A stretch of DNA of 64,000 nucleotides from Scilla litardierei (taxonomy: Eukaryota; Streptophyta; Magnoliopsida; Asparagales; Asparagaceae): NCBI GenBank assembly GCA_030789695.1, contig CM061139.1:9997878-10061877 (forward strand). Reading direction: 5' to 3'. A program made the translations under genes and the position numbers. Numbering within the stretch: position 1 is the first letter of the stretch; each line of letters begins with the position of its first letter. Below the pieces are notes generated by a model. The model saw only the letters and a list, made by a program, of their open reading frames with translations. It searched no databases and had not been told where the DNA came from. Positions 1-9,977 of this stretch are shown in pieces.

Positions 1-1305
1 CAGTTCTAACATACTAACATTATAATGATAAGTTAAATTGCTGTTCAACATTTATTAGCAGTTCATTATCTATTAACTTACTGATCTTAAAGTATTCTAA
101 TGCACGTATACTAACCATTGTGAGGAGTTCCCCTACGTTGCTACCGGGTGGTTGTCGCGCGACATCAGGGGTTGAGGCTAGGCGGCGTGCACGCGGCCAG
201 ACGCATCGGGGTGAGGGGTGCGCGGCGCTTCCCGGCGATCTGCGCGCATGAAGAGGAGGTGGCACGTCAGATCACGGAGAGGAGAGGGGTCTGCGAGTTT
301 CTTGGGCTTGCGCGTTGCGTGAAGAGGAGATCTGGGTCGGGGGTTTGGATGGTGTGGAGGCCGCAGGGTGTGTTGTCACGCTGCTGCGTGGATGAAGGAA
401 GGGGAATGGCCGCTGCAACGCTTGGTGACGGGATGAAGAAGGCCGAAGGGTGTGTGAAGGCGTGGGGGTTGAACGCGCGGAGGATTTGACGCACAGCTGG
501 GTGAGGGGAGCTCGCGCGAGGTGATGATGAAGGGTTCACTGCATTCGCGTGGGAAGAAGAAGCCGCGAGCTGTGCTTGCGCGTGCGTGGAGGAAAGACGG
601 AGAAGAAAGGTAGGGGATGCGGCTATTGATGTAGGGCTAGAGAGAAGTATAAAACCCTATGGTTTTGTTAAATAAGAGTCGAGTGGGGGTGAAGAGGCTA
701 AGGACAGCACGTGAGGGGCTCCTTAGGTTCACTAGGGTTATATAATAGAGTGTAGTAGGTTCTTATAATATGAGTTGTGTGTTGGGAGTTTTGGTAGCAT
801 GTGAGCTAACCTAGAGTAGGTTTAATTAAGTATATTTTTTATCTATTTGTTTAGCCTCTCACTCATGTCCCTAGCTGTGTGCATGAGTGTGGTTTCAACC
901 ACATGGGTAGGGTACGGCCTAGGGGTAGGAAAAGGCTAGGTTATTAAGGAAATGATTTGAAAAATTATTAATAGTATTTGAATTATCATTAATAGGATTA
1001 GTATTAAATGGGTTTCATCAAGGGAAATAATAGCTAATCAATAGGTTTTAAAGGGTCTAAAAAATGGGAAGTTTCATTTGAATTTTAAATGTTTAAAAAG
1101 GTTTGAATTTTGAATTTTGAAAAGTTAAACTAATTATATAAAGATATTTGAAATAATTATTAAAGTATTTTTTATAATAATAATAAGTATGAAGGATAGA
1201 AATGGATACGGGTGCGGGTACCGAAACGTCTAACTACGGATACAGAAAAATAATAATATCCGAAAGAAATACAGATATAACGTAACGATAAAACCAGTTG
1301 TTACA
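1..1305 (-). repeat. 3' LTR of element A (partial)
   Basis: Matches 6510-7811 almost base for base and ends in GTTACA, the inverted form of the TGTAAC start seen in related LTRs. It holds about 1.3 kb of an LTR that is 3.05 kb long in the right-hand copy. Open frames here lie in a GC-rich leader and have no recognisable domain. Confidence 0.9.
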
Positions 1306-1319
1306 TCCTACCCACCTTA
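1306..1319 (-). other. Polypurine tract of element A
   Basis: Directly inside the 3' LTR, the minus strand reads TAAGGTGGGTAGGA, the purine run that primes plus-strand DNA synthesis. The same tract sits beside the LTRs of B (14219), C (29345) and D (before 54216), which ties the four elements together. Confidence 0.8.
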
Positions 1320-1380
1320 AAGAAATTTCCGCCCTTGGAATTCCTAACAATCACTGATCAGGAAACAGATGTGGGTAACG

Positions 1381-1887
1381 CTATCTCATCTCATCTTCGC
1401 GCTCCCGGGTGGACTCCCCAAGTGAACCATGATGCCACTGCACTCTAACCAAGTCGACGGTCTTATTCCTCAAATGCTTCTGCCGTCGGTCCAGAATCTC
1501 AACTGCTTGCTGATCATAGGTCAGATCCGGTCGAACCGTCATCTCCGAGAAATCCACAGCATAAGATGGATCACTGACGTATCGACGTAACTGAGATACG
1601 TGAAACACGTCGTGAACTCCCTCCAGTGATGGTGGCAACGCCAAGCGGTATGCCACAGCTCCAACTCTCTCCATAACGTCAAAAGGCCAAGTATACCTCG
1701 GACTCAGCTTGCCTCTCTTTCCAAATCGAATGACTCCTCGATTTGGAGAGATCTTGAGAAAAACGTGGTCTCCAAGCTGAAACTCCAACGGTCGCAGTTT
1801 AGCATCTGCCCAATGCTTGAAACGATCTTGAGCAATCCTCGGCTTCTCCCTGATGTTCCTCGTAACATCCACTGCCTCCCTAATCAT
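1381..1887 (-). pseudogene. Integrase C-terminus plus chromodomain (element A)
   Basis: Encodes 168 aa. The first part resembles the gypsy integrase C-terminal domain (AQDRFKHWADAKLRPLEFQLGDHVFLK in two blocks; VFHVSQLRRYV). The last 45 residues form a chromodomain-like block (VEILDRRQKHLRNKTV, then LVRVQWHHGS). In chromoviruses this domain steers integration toward particular chromatin. The tryptophan expected in the TWE motif is replaced by arginine (STRERED), and the frame ends soon after. Upstream the frame is cut by stops between 1888 and 1992, so this is a fragment of a longer pol. Confidence 0.88.
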
Positions 1888-1992
1888 CTCTGGCCCTAAT
1901 AGATCCCTGTCTCTAATGTCATCCTAGCTCAGTGGTGATCGACAGTTCTTCCCATAAAGCGCGGCAAATGGCACCATGCCAATGCTTGCCTG

Positions 1993-2467
1993 TTAGCTGT
2001 TATTGTAGGCAAACTCCACATGATGAAGATGATCCTCCCAAGATCCCTTGAAGTCCAACATGCAGGCTCTCAGCATTTCCTCCAAAATCTGAATCGTCCT
2101 CTTGGACTGGCCATCCGTCTGCGGGTGGTACGCGGTACTGAAACTCCGACTCGTACCCAGACTCTTCTGCAGCTCTGCCAAAACTGAGTTGTGAATCTCG
2201 TGTCTCTGTCTGACATGATACTCACGGGGACTCCGTGAAGTCGCACGATCTCCTGCATGATTCACGTTACATCACTACCTATACTAGAGAAAGGAAATAA
2301 AAACGGAGAGTAAAAGAATTTACCTCCATATATCTCTTCGCTAGCGTCTCAGTGGACTGTCCCACTCGAAAAGGAATAACGTGCGCATATTTGGTCAATC
2401 GGTCTACGATTACACAAATTGCATCATTCTGCTTCGGACTCCGAGGTAGTCCAGTCACGAAATCCAT
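1993..2467 (-). pseudogene. Integrase catalytic core (element A), broken by an intron-like insert
   Basis: The DDE core of a gypsy integrase in two pieces. The upstream piece (2324-2467) holds MDFVTGLPRSP and the first aspartate region IVDRLTKYAH. The downstream piece (1993-2252) holds the second aspartate region (SDRDTRF), [10 protein letters not shown] and the catalytic glutamate region (IQILEEML), ending AYNNS. Between them lies a 71-bp segment with GT-AG ends (separate entry). The downstream piece also has a frameshift, since the SDRDTRF and AYHPQTDG blocks are in different frames. A stop follows AYNNS. Confidence 0.88.
2253..2323 (-). other. Intron-like 71-bp insert in the integrase
   Basis: On the minus strand the segment starts GTAAATTC, has a pyrimidine-rich stretch (TTTTTATTTCCTTTCTCT) and ends ATGCAG. 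Removing it joins RYME to EIVRLHG in one frame, matching the usual integrase wording at this place. The near-repeated hexamers ATGGAG (exon side) and ATGCAG (insert end) could instead be traces of an insertion event. Whether it is spliced cannot be told from sequence. Confidence 0.6.
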
Positions 2468-2761
2468 AGTGATGTGTTACCACTTCTACTCTGGAATCGG
2501 AAGCGGTTGTAGTAACCCAGCCGTATGCTGATGCTCTGCCTTAACCTGCTGGCATACCAAACACTTGGCAACGCTCCGTGCCACACTCTGCTTCATGCCA
2601 TGCCACAAGTAGTTCAGGCGAAGGTCCTTGTACACCTTGGTGTCACCAGGATGCACAGAATACAGCGAACTATGTACCTCAACAAGAAACTCCTCTCTAG
2701 CATCTCCAGCTGGTACACAAACTCTGGCTCCATACCTCAGCGAGCCATCCTCACGAATCAA
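2468..2761 (-). pseudogene. Integrase N-terminal zinc-binding domain (element A)
   Basis: Minus-strand frame of 91 aa carrying the HHCC signature of retroviral-type integrases: HSSLYSVHPGDTKVY, then YLWHGMKQ, then CLVCQQVKAEHQ. It lies between RNase H upstream and the catalytic core downstream, the usual gypsy pol order. The frame is closed at both ends by stops, so it is a piece of a decayed polyprotein. Confidence 0.85.
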
Positions 2762-2959
2762 AAAGCCAGTTTACAGACTGGCTTCTACCTGCTCACGGAT
2801 CCTCATCAGCTTCGGATCTCCAGCCTGCACTGCCTTGACCCAATCCACGACCGTCGACTGTATTTGCATACACATCTATGACGAAACCTCTCCAGGAAGC
2901 ACTATCTCAATGCCTGACTCACAGAACTCCTGCTGCAACCTCCAATGTGAAGTCAACAT

Positions 2960-3345
2960 CATAACCGCTGAAGTCTGCTCAGCACATCAGGAACCACATT
3001 CACCTTGCCAGGGTGATACTGTAAGTCGATCTCATAATCCGCCATGAGCTCCAACCATCGACGCTGTCACATGTTGAGCTCCTTCTGCGTAAAGATATAT
3101 TTCAAGCTTTTGTGATCAGTGAAAATCTCCACCTTCTCACTCAGCAAGAAATGCCTCCAAATCTTGAGCGCAAATACGACTACAGCCCACTCCAAATCGT
3201 GCGTCGAGTAATTCTTCTCATGAGCCTTAAGCTGCCAAGAAGCATACGCGACCATATGTCCATGCTGATGCAAAATGCAAACGAGACCTTTGCCAAAATC
3301 ATGCAAAAGATCTTGAAGCCTCCACTCTGATCGGGTACAGCTAGA
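2960..3345 (-). pseudogene. RNase H domain (element A)
   Basis: Recognisable gypsy RNase [48 protein letters not shown] and [11 protein letters not shown], then after a stop at about 3066-3068 the tail [22 protein letters not shown]. The start is fused to an RT N-terminal stub and lies one base out of frame with it. The typical TDAS start is degraded. Non-functional. Confidence 0.87.
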
Positions 3346-3566
3346 ACAGGTGCTCCCCACGAAGACACACTCGGATGGATACATCCCTTCTGCAAAAGCT
3401 CGCCCAACTGTCTATGCAGCTCCTCCAACTCTGTCGGAGCCATACGATACGGTGCTTTTGAAATGGGCCGTGCTCCTGGAATAAGATCAATTGAGAACTC
3501 AAGAGCTCGATCAGGCAGCAGTCCTAACAACTCCTCGGGAAAGACATCATTGAAATCTCTCACCAC
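3310..3566 (-). pseudogene. Reverse transcriptase N-terminal stub; RT core deleted
   Basis: The frame begins [19 protein letters not shown], continues through [17 protein letters not shown] and reaches [10 protein letters not shown], the normal N-terminal part of a chromovirus RT. It then jumps straight to PDQSGGF, normally found just before RNase H. The palm and fingers with the YVDD-type active site are absent between these points. So A encodes no polymerase. Confidence 0.88.
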
Positions 3567-3610
3567 AGCTGGTCTACTCGTTTCTATCTACATAGCCATA
3601 AGCTCCACCA

Positions 3611-4008
3611 CTAGCTTGGCCCGAAATCTGACAGGCCCAAGCGAACTGCTACCACTGCTGAACTCGAAGGTCGAGTGACCAGGAATCTCGAACACCACCT
3701 TCTACTGTCGATAGTCAATCGTAGCGAAGAAGCAACTAAGCCAATCCATCTAAAGAATGGCATCATAAATGGTAATGTCGTAGACGATAAAATCGGCATA
3801 AAGCTCGAGTCCACAGACAACCAAGGGACACCGAGATCACACCATTCCCTGTAACGTTATCCCAGCTCTTGGAAAGAGGGGAAGTCGATAGAGAATGCAT
3901 GTCCACGAAACTTCGAGTTAAGATGCACATGGATGCACCGGAGTTGAAGAGAACCCGAGCGGGACAAGCACAACAAGAATAACCCCTAACAAACAAACTA
4001 GTAAACAA
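3611..4008 (-). pseudogene. Aspartic protease (element A), active-site Asp changed
   Basis: Minus-strand frame with CPARVLFNSGASMCIL, the retropepsin active-site neighbourhood, after the Gag zinc knuckles and before RT. The expected D-S-G-A is N-S-G-A: the codon at 3943-3945 reads AAC. Element B keeps DSGAS in the matching place, so the change is specific to this copy. Later parts of the domain continue in other frames down to about 3611. Confidence 0.8.
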
Positions 4009-4124
4009 AACCTATTCTAGCAAACAAGATCTAATCTAACATGCAAGATCAACTAATGAAAAGTAAAGACTAGTCTGAGGATTACCTGCAATAACTCCAT
4101 CCTCAGCCTCCGCCTCTACTGCAG

Positions 4125-4664
4125 TCATCGTGAAAGCTTGCTTACTAGGCTGAACCACCTGCTGGAAGCCTGCTTCTGGGGTAGAAGAGGCGCTCCACGT
4201 CCAGCAGCTACCGGTGCTCTCCACTGCTGAACTCCGACTGGTGCTTTCCATGTATGCTTAGCTCTCGGACAGTCCTTCAAGGTATACGATGCGTCGCCAC
4301 AAATCAAGCACTGGCCCAGCTTCCTCCTGCACTGTTCCTTCACATGACCAGTCTTGCCACAATGATAGCACACCTTTCGACTAGGCCTAGCTACTGGTGC
4401 TCTCTGCTGCCGACTAGCAAGCGGTCAATCCTTCGAGGTATGCGAAGTACCGCCACAAATCAAGCACTGGCCCAAGAATCTCCTGCACTGCTCCTTCACA
4501 TGACCAGCCTTGCCACAAAAATGGCACATCTTCCGACTAGGCCCACCTGGCCTATTAAACTGTGCAGACGGATTAGACTTCAATACAGGTCTAACCACAG
4601 CTCGGGTAATGCGTCTCCCAGCCATCTAAGACAAGGAAATGTTCAGAGTAGACTCGACTTATGA
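4125..4664 (-). pseudogene. Gag nucleocapsid with two pairs of CCHC zinc knuckles (element A)
   Basis: Two frames, 4425-4625 and 4125-4373, together hold four CX2CX4HX4C-type knuckles in two similar pairs: CHFCGKAGHVKEQC with CLICGGTSHTSKDC-like, then CYHCGKTGHVKEQC with CLICGDASYTLKDC (His replaced by Tyr). Knuckles bind the RNA genome in packaging. The first Met is only about 140 bp from the primer site, so the capsid domain that normally precedes the nucleocapsid is missing. Element B has the same short start and the same four-knuckle layout, so the loss is shared rather than private. Confidence 0.82.
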
Positions 4665-4730
4665 CTTGAATGTTCCCAATATTTTAATGGATGTTTTTGT
4701 CATTATTGTTGTTTCGATATTTTGCATGTG

Positions 4731-4762
4731 CTAATGGACCTGCATGGGCCACCACTAAAACC
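4731..4762 (-). other. Primer-binding-site region of element A
   Basis: Directly inside the 5' LTR the minus strand reads GGTTTTAG, then TGGTGGCCCATGCAGGTC. The same block follows the 5' LTRs of B (18305-18336), C (about 32400-32427) and D (51216-51243). Its position and its TGG start fit a tRNA primer site, but it is not the common initiator-Met sequence and I cannot name the tRNA. Confidence 0.6.
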
Positions 4763-5101
4763 TGTCATGCCCCGCTTCCCAAGTATGGAAGGCGAGACGT
4801 GAGAAGGTCCGCTCGGACTTGGAGCTGTGAAGCTGCAGTCCGATAAGCGTCTGTGAATGATACAAATGGTAGGTCCTTACATCGCGACGAAACAATAACA
4901 ATGATAAATAAAAGCAGACAAGAAACATCCACCAGACATCCAACAAATATTACAAACATCAAAAAAAGCCACAAAGTACATAGTCTGAACAAAAGGCCTA
5001 AAGCATGGTCAAAACATAAAGTAGAGAGGTAGCTGCTATGCACTGAAACCTTACAGCAACTATTGAAAGCAACAATAACTAAAAGGAGACTCCAAGTGAG
5101 T

Positions 5102-5215
5102 CTAGGACTGGTCACCAGTGTCCTCAAACTCAGTCTCTGCAGGAACCTCGAACTCAACGTCTGCGAACTGCTCGTCCTCTGCAACTAACTCCGACTCAGA
5201 ACCTGACACTTGACA
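5102..5215 (-). CDS. LTR short acidic frame, element A copy
   Basis: Minus-strand frame ending in stop after SESELVAEDEQF, then DVEFEVPAETEFEDTGDQS. It matches the acidic short frames at the same LTR position in C, E, B, K and D, most closely in the final DTGDQS-stop. In this copy the usual Met is replaced (CQVSGSE), so it would need splicing or another start. The function is unknown. Confidence 0.45.
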   Translation of the reverse strand, partial: CQVSGSESELVAEDEQFADVEFEVPAETEFEDTGDQS

Positions 5216-5449
5216 CCCAAAGAGAAGAGGGCACATGTCAGCAAAAGTCACCCAAAGAAGAACGGAGGACTTGTGTGCAAGGATACAAATAAAAGTAATG
5301 CGACTAGCAGTTTTAATATGATGAAATGAAATTACATTTAAAGGATGCAACAATTTAAAATGACATGATGGTAACAATCATGCACGTCGTAGCAGAAGCT
5401 ACGAATCACTATTTCACGAATTCACGAATCTCTAACTTTTCACATTGTG

Positions 5450-5626
5450 CACATGGTTTACTCCTTACCGCTACTCCTTACCGCTGAAGTGTCTGTACAT
5501 GCATACTTCTACACTGCATGATAGCTTAACCCTACCCCTCCACAGAGTTTACACCTTACATCTGAAGTGGCTGTACATGCACACTTCTACGCTGCGTGAT
5601 CGCTTAACCCTACCCCTCCACGTGTA
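5450..5626. repeat. LTR minisatellite, two copies of about 75 bp
   Basis: Two units from GTTTACTCC/GTTTACACC to CCTACCCCTCCAC. The same unit recurs once in C (26767-26842; 33104-33181) and as diverged repeats in B (12525-12735) and E (63245-63390). Its copy number varies between subfamilies. Confidence 0.7.
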
Positions 5627-5849
5627 TATCTTCTGGATCACGAGCCAGGAAGTGTTTTTGGCATAGGGTTGTGCCCGCAAAGCAGGTGCCTAGCCTCAAA
5701 AGTTACAATCATTGTAGCGTATGCTACGTAATCATGATGGAACAATTCGATGCATGACATGACATGGCAATGAGCAGTTAAAAGTGCGTACCGTTAATTG
5801 AAAGTAAACCTGACAGGCAGCATGAAATGATATCATAATAATGTAGTCG

Positions 5850-5985
5850 AATCTAGCTTCATTGTCAAGCTAGATTTAGCAAGAGTGTCTAGGCGACTAT
5901 CATTTCATCGCCTAGTCTCTTTTACGTTACTACATAAATTGGCCTAAGACATGGCCTAAACAGTTACTGGCAAGTATCACTTGCC
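5850..5985 (-). ncRNA. Three-hairpin block of the LTR leader, element A
   Basis: Hairpin 1 (5850-5876): AATCTAGCTT, loop CATTGTC, AAGCTAGATT, a perfect 10-bp stem. Hairpin 2 (5889-5915): CTAGGCGA...TCGCCTAG. Hairpin 3 (5969-5985): GGCAAGT, loop, ACTTGCC. The order and loops recur in B, C and E while stem bases change in pairs. Probably a structured part of the element RNA; the role is unknown. Confidence 0.55.
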
Positions 5986-6649
5986 TGAACAATTATGCTG
6001 AGATCACGATCAACCAGAGTCCAAGAACTACATATGTGCTCACAATGCAGTCCAGCCTACAGTCCCAATTATTAATCTTGATTAGTGAGTTACAAAAACA
6101 TTTAAAAGCTACGATTTTTAGTTTGATTAACAGGCAATGTGGAGTTCCTACGGAGCGGGATTTACCTCAACACGACGCGAGAGCTACTCTGACGTCGGGT
6201 AGCGACGTCAAGGGTTGGACTCCGGTAGCACGAACGGTATGGAACGACCGGTTCTCTGTTTGATTAAACACGTGTCTGGATTAGGTTCGTTATGACAGAA
6301 TTAGAATATTAAGCAATCATGAAGACGTCTAGTGATTCAATTTTTATTAGGTTCTCTATCCTAAAGCGGGTTCATATCATATAATTAATGATACTAACAT
6401 GCTAACTAAGTTAACTTACTGGTTCATATATAAATATATATACATTATTAACAGAGCAACTTAGAACCAATAACATCTAGGAGTTAATGCACACAAGATA
6501 AAACCCTCCAGTTCTAACATACTAACATTATAATGCTAAGTTAAATTGCTGTTCAACATCTATTAGCAGTTCATTATCTATTAACATACAGATCTTAAAG
6601 TATTCTAATGCATGTATACTAACCGTTGTGAGGAGTTCCCCTACGTTGC

Positions 6650-7110
6650 TACCGGGTGGTTGTCGCGCGGCGTCAGGGGTTGAGGCTAGGCGGCGTGCAC
6701 GCGGCCAGACGCATCGGGGTGAGGGGTGCGCGGCGCTTCCCGGTGATCTGCGCGCATGAAGAGGAGGTGGCACGTCAGATCACGGAGAGGAGAGGGGTCT
6801 GCGAGTTTCTTGGGCTTGCGCGTTGCGTGAAGAGGAGATCTGGGTCGGGGGTTTAGATGGTGTGGAGGCCGCAGGGTGTGTTGTCACGCTGCTGCGTGGA
6901 TGAAGGAAGGGGAATGGCCGCTGCAACGCTTGGTGACGGGATGAAGAAGGCCGACGGGTGTGTGAAGGCATGGGGGTTGAACGCGCGGAGGAGTTGACGC
7001 GCAGCTGTGTGAGGGGAGCTCGCGCGAGGTGATGATGAAGGGTTCACTGCATTCGCGTGGGAAGAAGAAGCCGCGAGCTGTGCTTGCACGTGCGTGGACG
7101 AAGGACGGAG
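6650..7110 (-). other. GC-rich leader segment of the element A LTR
   Basis: GC-rich block just downstream of the TATA-like site on the minus strand, with a Pro/Ser/Ala-rich frame (MQAQLAASSSHANAV onward at 6853-7089). The other LTR copy (148-600) has the same block. Similar Pro-rich leaders occur in C (27950-28280) and D (49205-49580). No domain recognised; the conserved property may be composition rather than protein. Confidence 0.45.
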
Positions 7111-7811
7111 AATAAAGGTCGGGGATGGAGCTGTTGATCTAGGGCTAAAGAGAAGTATAAAACCCTAGGGTTTTGTTAAATAAGAGTCGAGTAGGGTGAA
7201 GAGGCTAAGGACATCATTTGAGGGGCTCCATAGGTTCACTAGGGTTATATAATAGAGTGTAGTAGGTTCTTATAATATGAGTTGTGTATGGGGAGTTTTG
7301 GCAGCACGTGAGCTAACCTAGAGTAGGTTTAGTTAAGTATATTTTTATCTATTTGTTTAGCCTCTCACTCATGTCCTTAGCTGTGTGCGTGAGTGTGGTT
7401 TCAACCACATGGGTAGGGTACGGCCTAGGGGTAGGAAAAGGCTAGGTTATTAAGGAAATGATTTGAAAAATTATTAATATTATTTGAATTATCATTAATA
7501 GGATTAGTATTAAATGGTTTTAATCAAGGGAAATAATAGGTAATCAATAGGTTTTAAAGGGTCTAAAAAATGGGAAGTTTCGTTTGAATTTTAAATGTTT
7601 AAAAAGGTTTGAATTTTGAATTTTGAAAAGTTAAACTAATTATACAAAGATATTTGAAATAATTATTAAAGGATTTATTATAATAATAATAAGTATGAAG
7701 GATAGAAATGGATACGGGTACGGGTACCGAAACGTCTTACTATGGATACAGAAAAATAATAATATCCGGAAGAAATACAGATATAACGTAACGATAAAAC
7801 CGGTCGTTACA

Positions 7812-8973
7812 TTACTATTATGAAAGGAAAATAAAAATACATCAATCAATAAAATTATAATCTTTTTAAGCTCATTGAGGTTGCTAATGTCCAAGTCCTT
7901 GTCATATTTGTTGTAATCTATTCTCGAGCCTTTACACATTGTCTTTGCTTCTTTAAGGTTTCCCAATAGCTGCGCAGAACATAATAGTTCAAGTAAAATG
8001 TTTGATCATTATCAAAACATATATCGAGGCACTCCAATATAATTTTAAGTTGTATACTTACAAAATGTGTCACTTTGGTACGCTTTTGAAATTCTGGCTA
8101 GATTTGTTAATTCATGGACAAGTTTTCTCTTTGTTTATTTAAAAATTATTACTTATTCTCATCTTAATTTCTTCATGAATAATTGATTTAATATTTTTTA
8201 AAAAATTAAATACTTTTGATGCATGGAATCTCAGTTTTCCTGGGCTGTACCCACTTCTCTGATACCTGAAATTGAGAAATAAGTGTAGGGAGATATGTAT
8301 GCCCTCGAGGCAATTTATCTATGTATATGTAGACAACCATCTTGTTCGAAATAACAGTAAGCTATTTGGTAAGAATTTACTTAAGTTAATAATAATGTAG
8401 TCTACATTAGGACTTAGGTACAGTCCCAAGACTTAATGCGAGGTCCAACATGTATCAAGATGGAGATCTAGATTATGGAGAAGTGTTTGACCGATAGTAG
8501 CATAAGTATAAAAACGTTCGTGGTCGTAGATGTTTCGAGAAAAGGATATCGACATATCATATAGATCATTGTGTCTTTGTCTTCACTATGGAGTGGTGAC
8601 GATGATCTTATGGTCGTTTGACTTGGCGAAGTCGAAGATGAGACACATGTGCTCATTAGAGAATGCGTTCACCGAATGACCCAACAAGAGTTATCATATG
8701 GTTAACATTGACTAATCTGTCAATGATAACTCTCAGTGATAATAGGCAAGTTGGTCCTTTGACTTGAAGTTATTGTACGAACTTGTACGCGAACAGTGTC
8801 ACTTTGATCACTGATCTAGCCTCGGGGGAAGTCCCGTTGAAAGGCCCTTGGTTGGGTGACACTTGAAGAGTGCGAGAAGAGTAATTAATAAGAGAGGATT
8901 CGTCTCTCCCATTTATGGGGAGTTAGTTTTGCACGTGTTAGTTTGGCCTTTGGTAAAAACTCTGGCCAGAGTA
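7812..8973. other. Unassigned sequence between elements A and M
   Basis: AT-rich to 8250, then mixed sequence to 8973. No open frame with a known domain. The wording of 8690-8950 resembles plant copia-type non-coding regions, but I could not find LTR ends, PBS or PPT. This is the DNA into which A (right end 7811) and M (start 8974) were inserted. Confidence 0.4.
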
Positions 8974-9521
8974 TGTTGGAAGAAGTCCAACATTATTTGA
9001 CTAAATATCGGTAGAGACTAAGCAGTTTCGAGCTATTAGGTTGACAGTTGACCATACCCTAGGATTGAATAAGCGGCATAGTTTTGACGAAGGGACTAAA
9101 ACTATGGTATTCATCACGAATACTGTCAAGGTGGTCCGGAAAATACTTATATCAATGAGTTAACGACATAATTATGTTACCAAAATAGGGATGGCACCTG
9201 CTTCTCGTGGTCACTGCCGTCTGGGGTTTTGAGCCCCAACTGTAGTAGGGTCAGGCTGTAGGGTCTCACACAGAGTGATACCTTCGTCAAGTAACATGTA
9301 GGATTAGGGAGATGAAGTATTAGGTGCAAGGGAATTAACACGTCACAAAATGTTTGTGACAAAAGCTTAAAGGAATAATTTTATATGAGGAATGAACACA
9401 TAAAATGTGTACCTGGATGACGGAAACGTCCTGGTCAAAACTCAGGTTTAAACGGCATCCAAAATGGGCTCCAAACGAGGAAATTAGAGCCAAAACAAGG
9501 TATATAACATATATATGGCTT

Positions 9522-9652
9522 TGTGGGTCAGGCGCGTCTAACCCGCGGGCTAGACCCACACCCGCTCAGGCAGGCATGTGCAGCGCACATGCCCGCTTGT
9601 CCATGCAGGTGGGCACCTGCACCAGTTGGTGGGGCCCATGCAATGGGCCCCA
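9522..9652 (+). promoter_or_regulatory. Four consecutive perfect inverted repeats in U3 of M
   Basis: TGTGGGTC...GACCCACA (9522-9560, enclosing CCCGCGGG), GGCATGTGC-AGC-GCACATGCC (9573-9593), GCAGGTG-GG-CACCTGC (9605-9620), TGGGGCCCAT-GCA-ATGGGCCCCA (9630-9652). They fill 130 bp about 315 bp upstream of the TATA box. Unlike the arrays in other LTRs the arms are unrelated to each other. Confidence 0.75.
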
Positions 9653-9967
9653 CAGAAAGGGTTATGAACCTTAAAGTGGTTTTTTTCTTCTGGTGGCTGG
9701 GTCTGTGTGCAAAGCAGGTTTTTTGCCTAACTTCGGAGTTTCGTTTGAGGGGTCAAACGAACTTGGAATGGAGCACCGTTGTTTCCTACGTGTTCACCAT
9801 TCAACCCTCTTTGCAATGATGTACGACATCACTCTTTGAGATCCATGGTGAAAGAGATTTAATTGACCAAACATTGCCTTTGCAAAATGCAGGTTTTGTG
9901 TTTAATAAATTCTCCAAATACGTTTAGTCCCACATCTGTAATTGAGAAAGGGGAGGGGTCAGCCGCC

Positions 9968-9977
9968 TATATAAATA
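9968..9977 (+). promoter_or_regulatory. TATA box of copia LTR M
   Basis: TATATAAATA in a GC-rich setting (gccgcc before, gggg after), about 990 bp into the LTR and on the strand predicted by the PBS. Confidence 0.75.

Larger units (their letters stand above)
1..7811 (-). mobile_element. Element A: Ty3/gypsy chromovirus, Tekay/Del-like, defective
   Basis: A minus-strand LTR retrotransposon. Read on the minus strand it runs 5' LTR (4763-7811), primer site, Gag zinc knuckles, protease, RT stub, RNase H, integrase, chromodomain, polypurine tract, 3' LTR (1-1305, cut by the window edge). The gag-pol order and the C-terminal chromodomain are diagnostic of chromoviruses. The chromodomain phrase LRNKTVDLVRVQW is closest to what I know of Tekay/Del elements. 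The internal region is only 3457 bp, short for this clade, because the Gag capsid part and the RT core are missing. Every coding block also has stops or frameshifts, so this copy cannot be autonomous. The base pairs after 7811 (TTACT) would be one target-site copy; the other lies outside the window. Confidence 0.9.
4763..7811 (-). repeat. 5' LTR of element A (3049 bp)
   Basis: Bounded by TGTCATG at 4763 and GTTACA at 7811. Minus-strand order: U3 from 7811, a TATA-like TTATATAA near 7245, a GC-rich leader, an AT-rich stretch, the three-hairpin block, a minisatellite, the acidic short frame, and a 3'-UTR-like tail to 4763. Most of the LTR is therefore downstream of the likely start of transcription, an unusually long leader for an LTR. 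Confidence 0.9.

Noticed and set aside
148..539. Open frames on both strands in the GC-rich LTR leader
   Set aside because: High GC gives open frames in several phases; the copy at 6656-7089 has frames broken at different points, and no domain is recognisable.
7640..7966. 108-aa minus-strand frame crossing the A LTR end
   Set aside because: It spans the LTR/flank junction and is a run of Ile, Leu and Tyr from AT-rich DNA with no domain.
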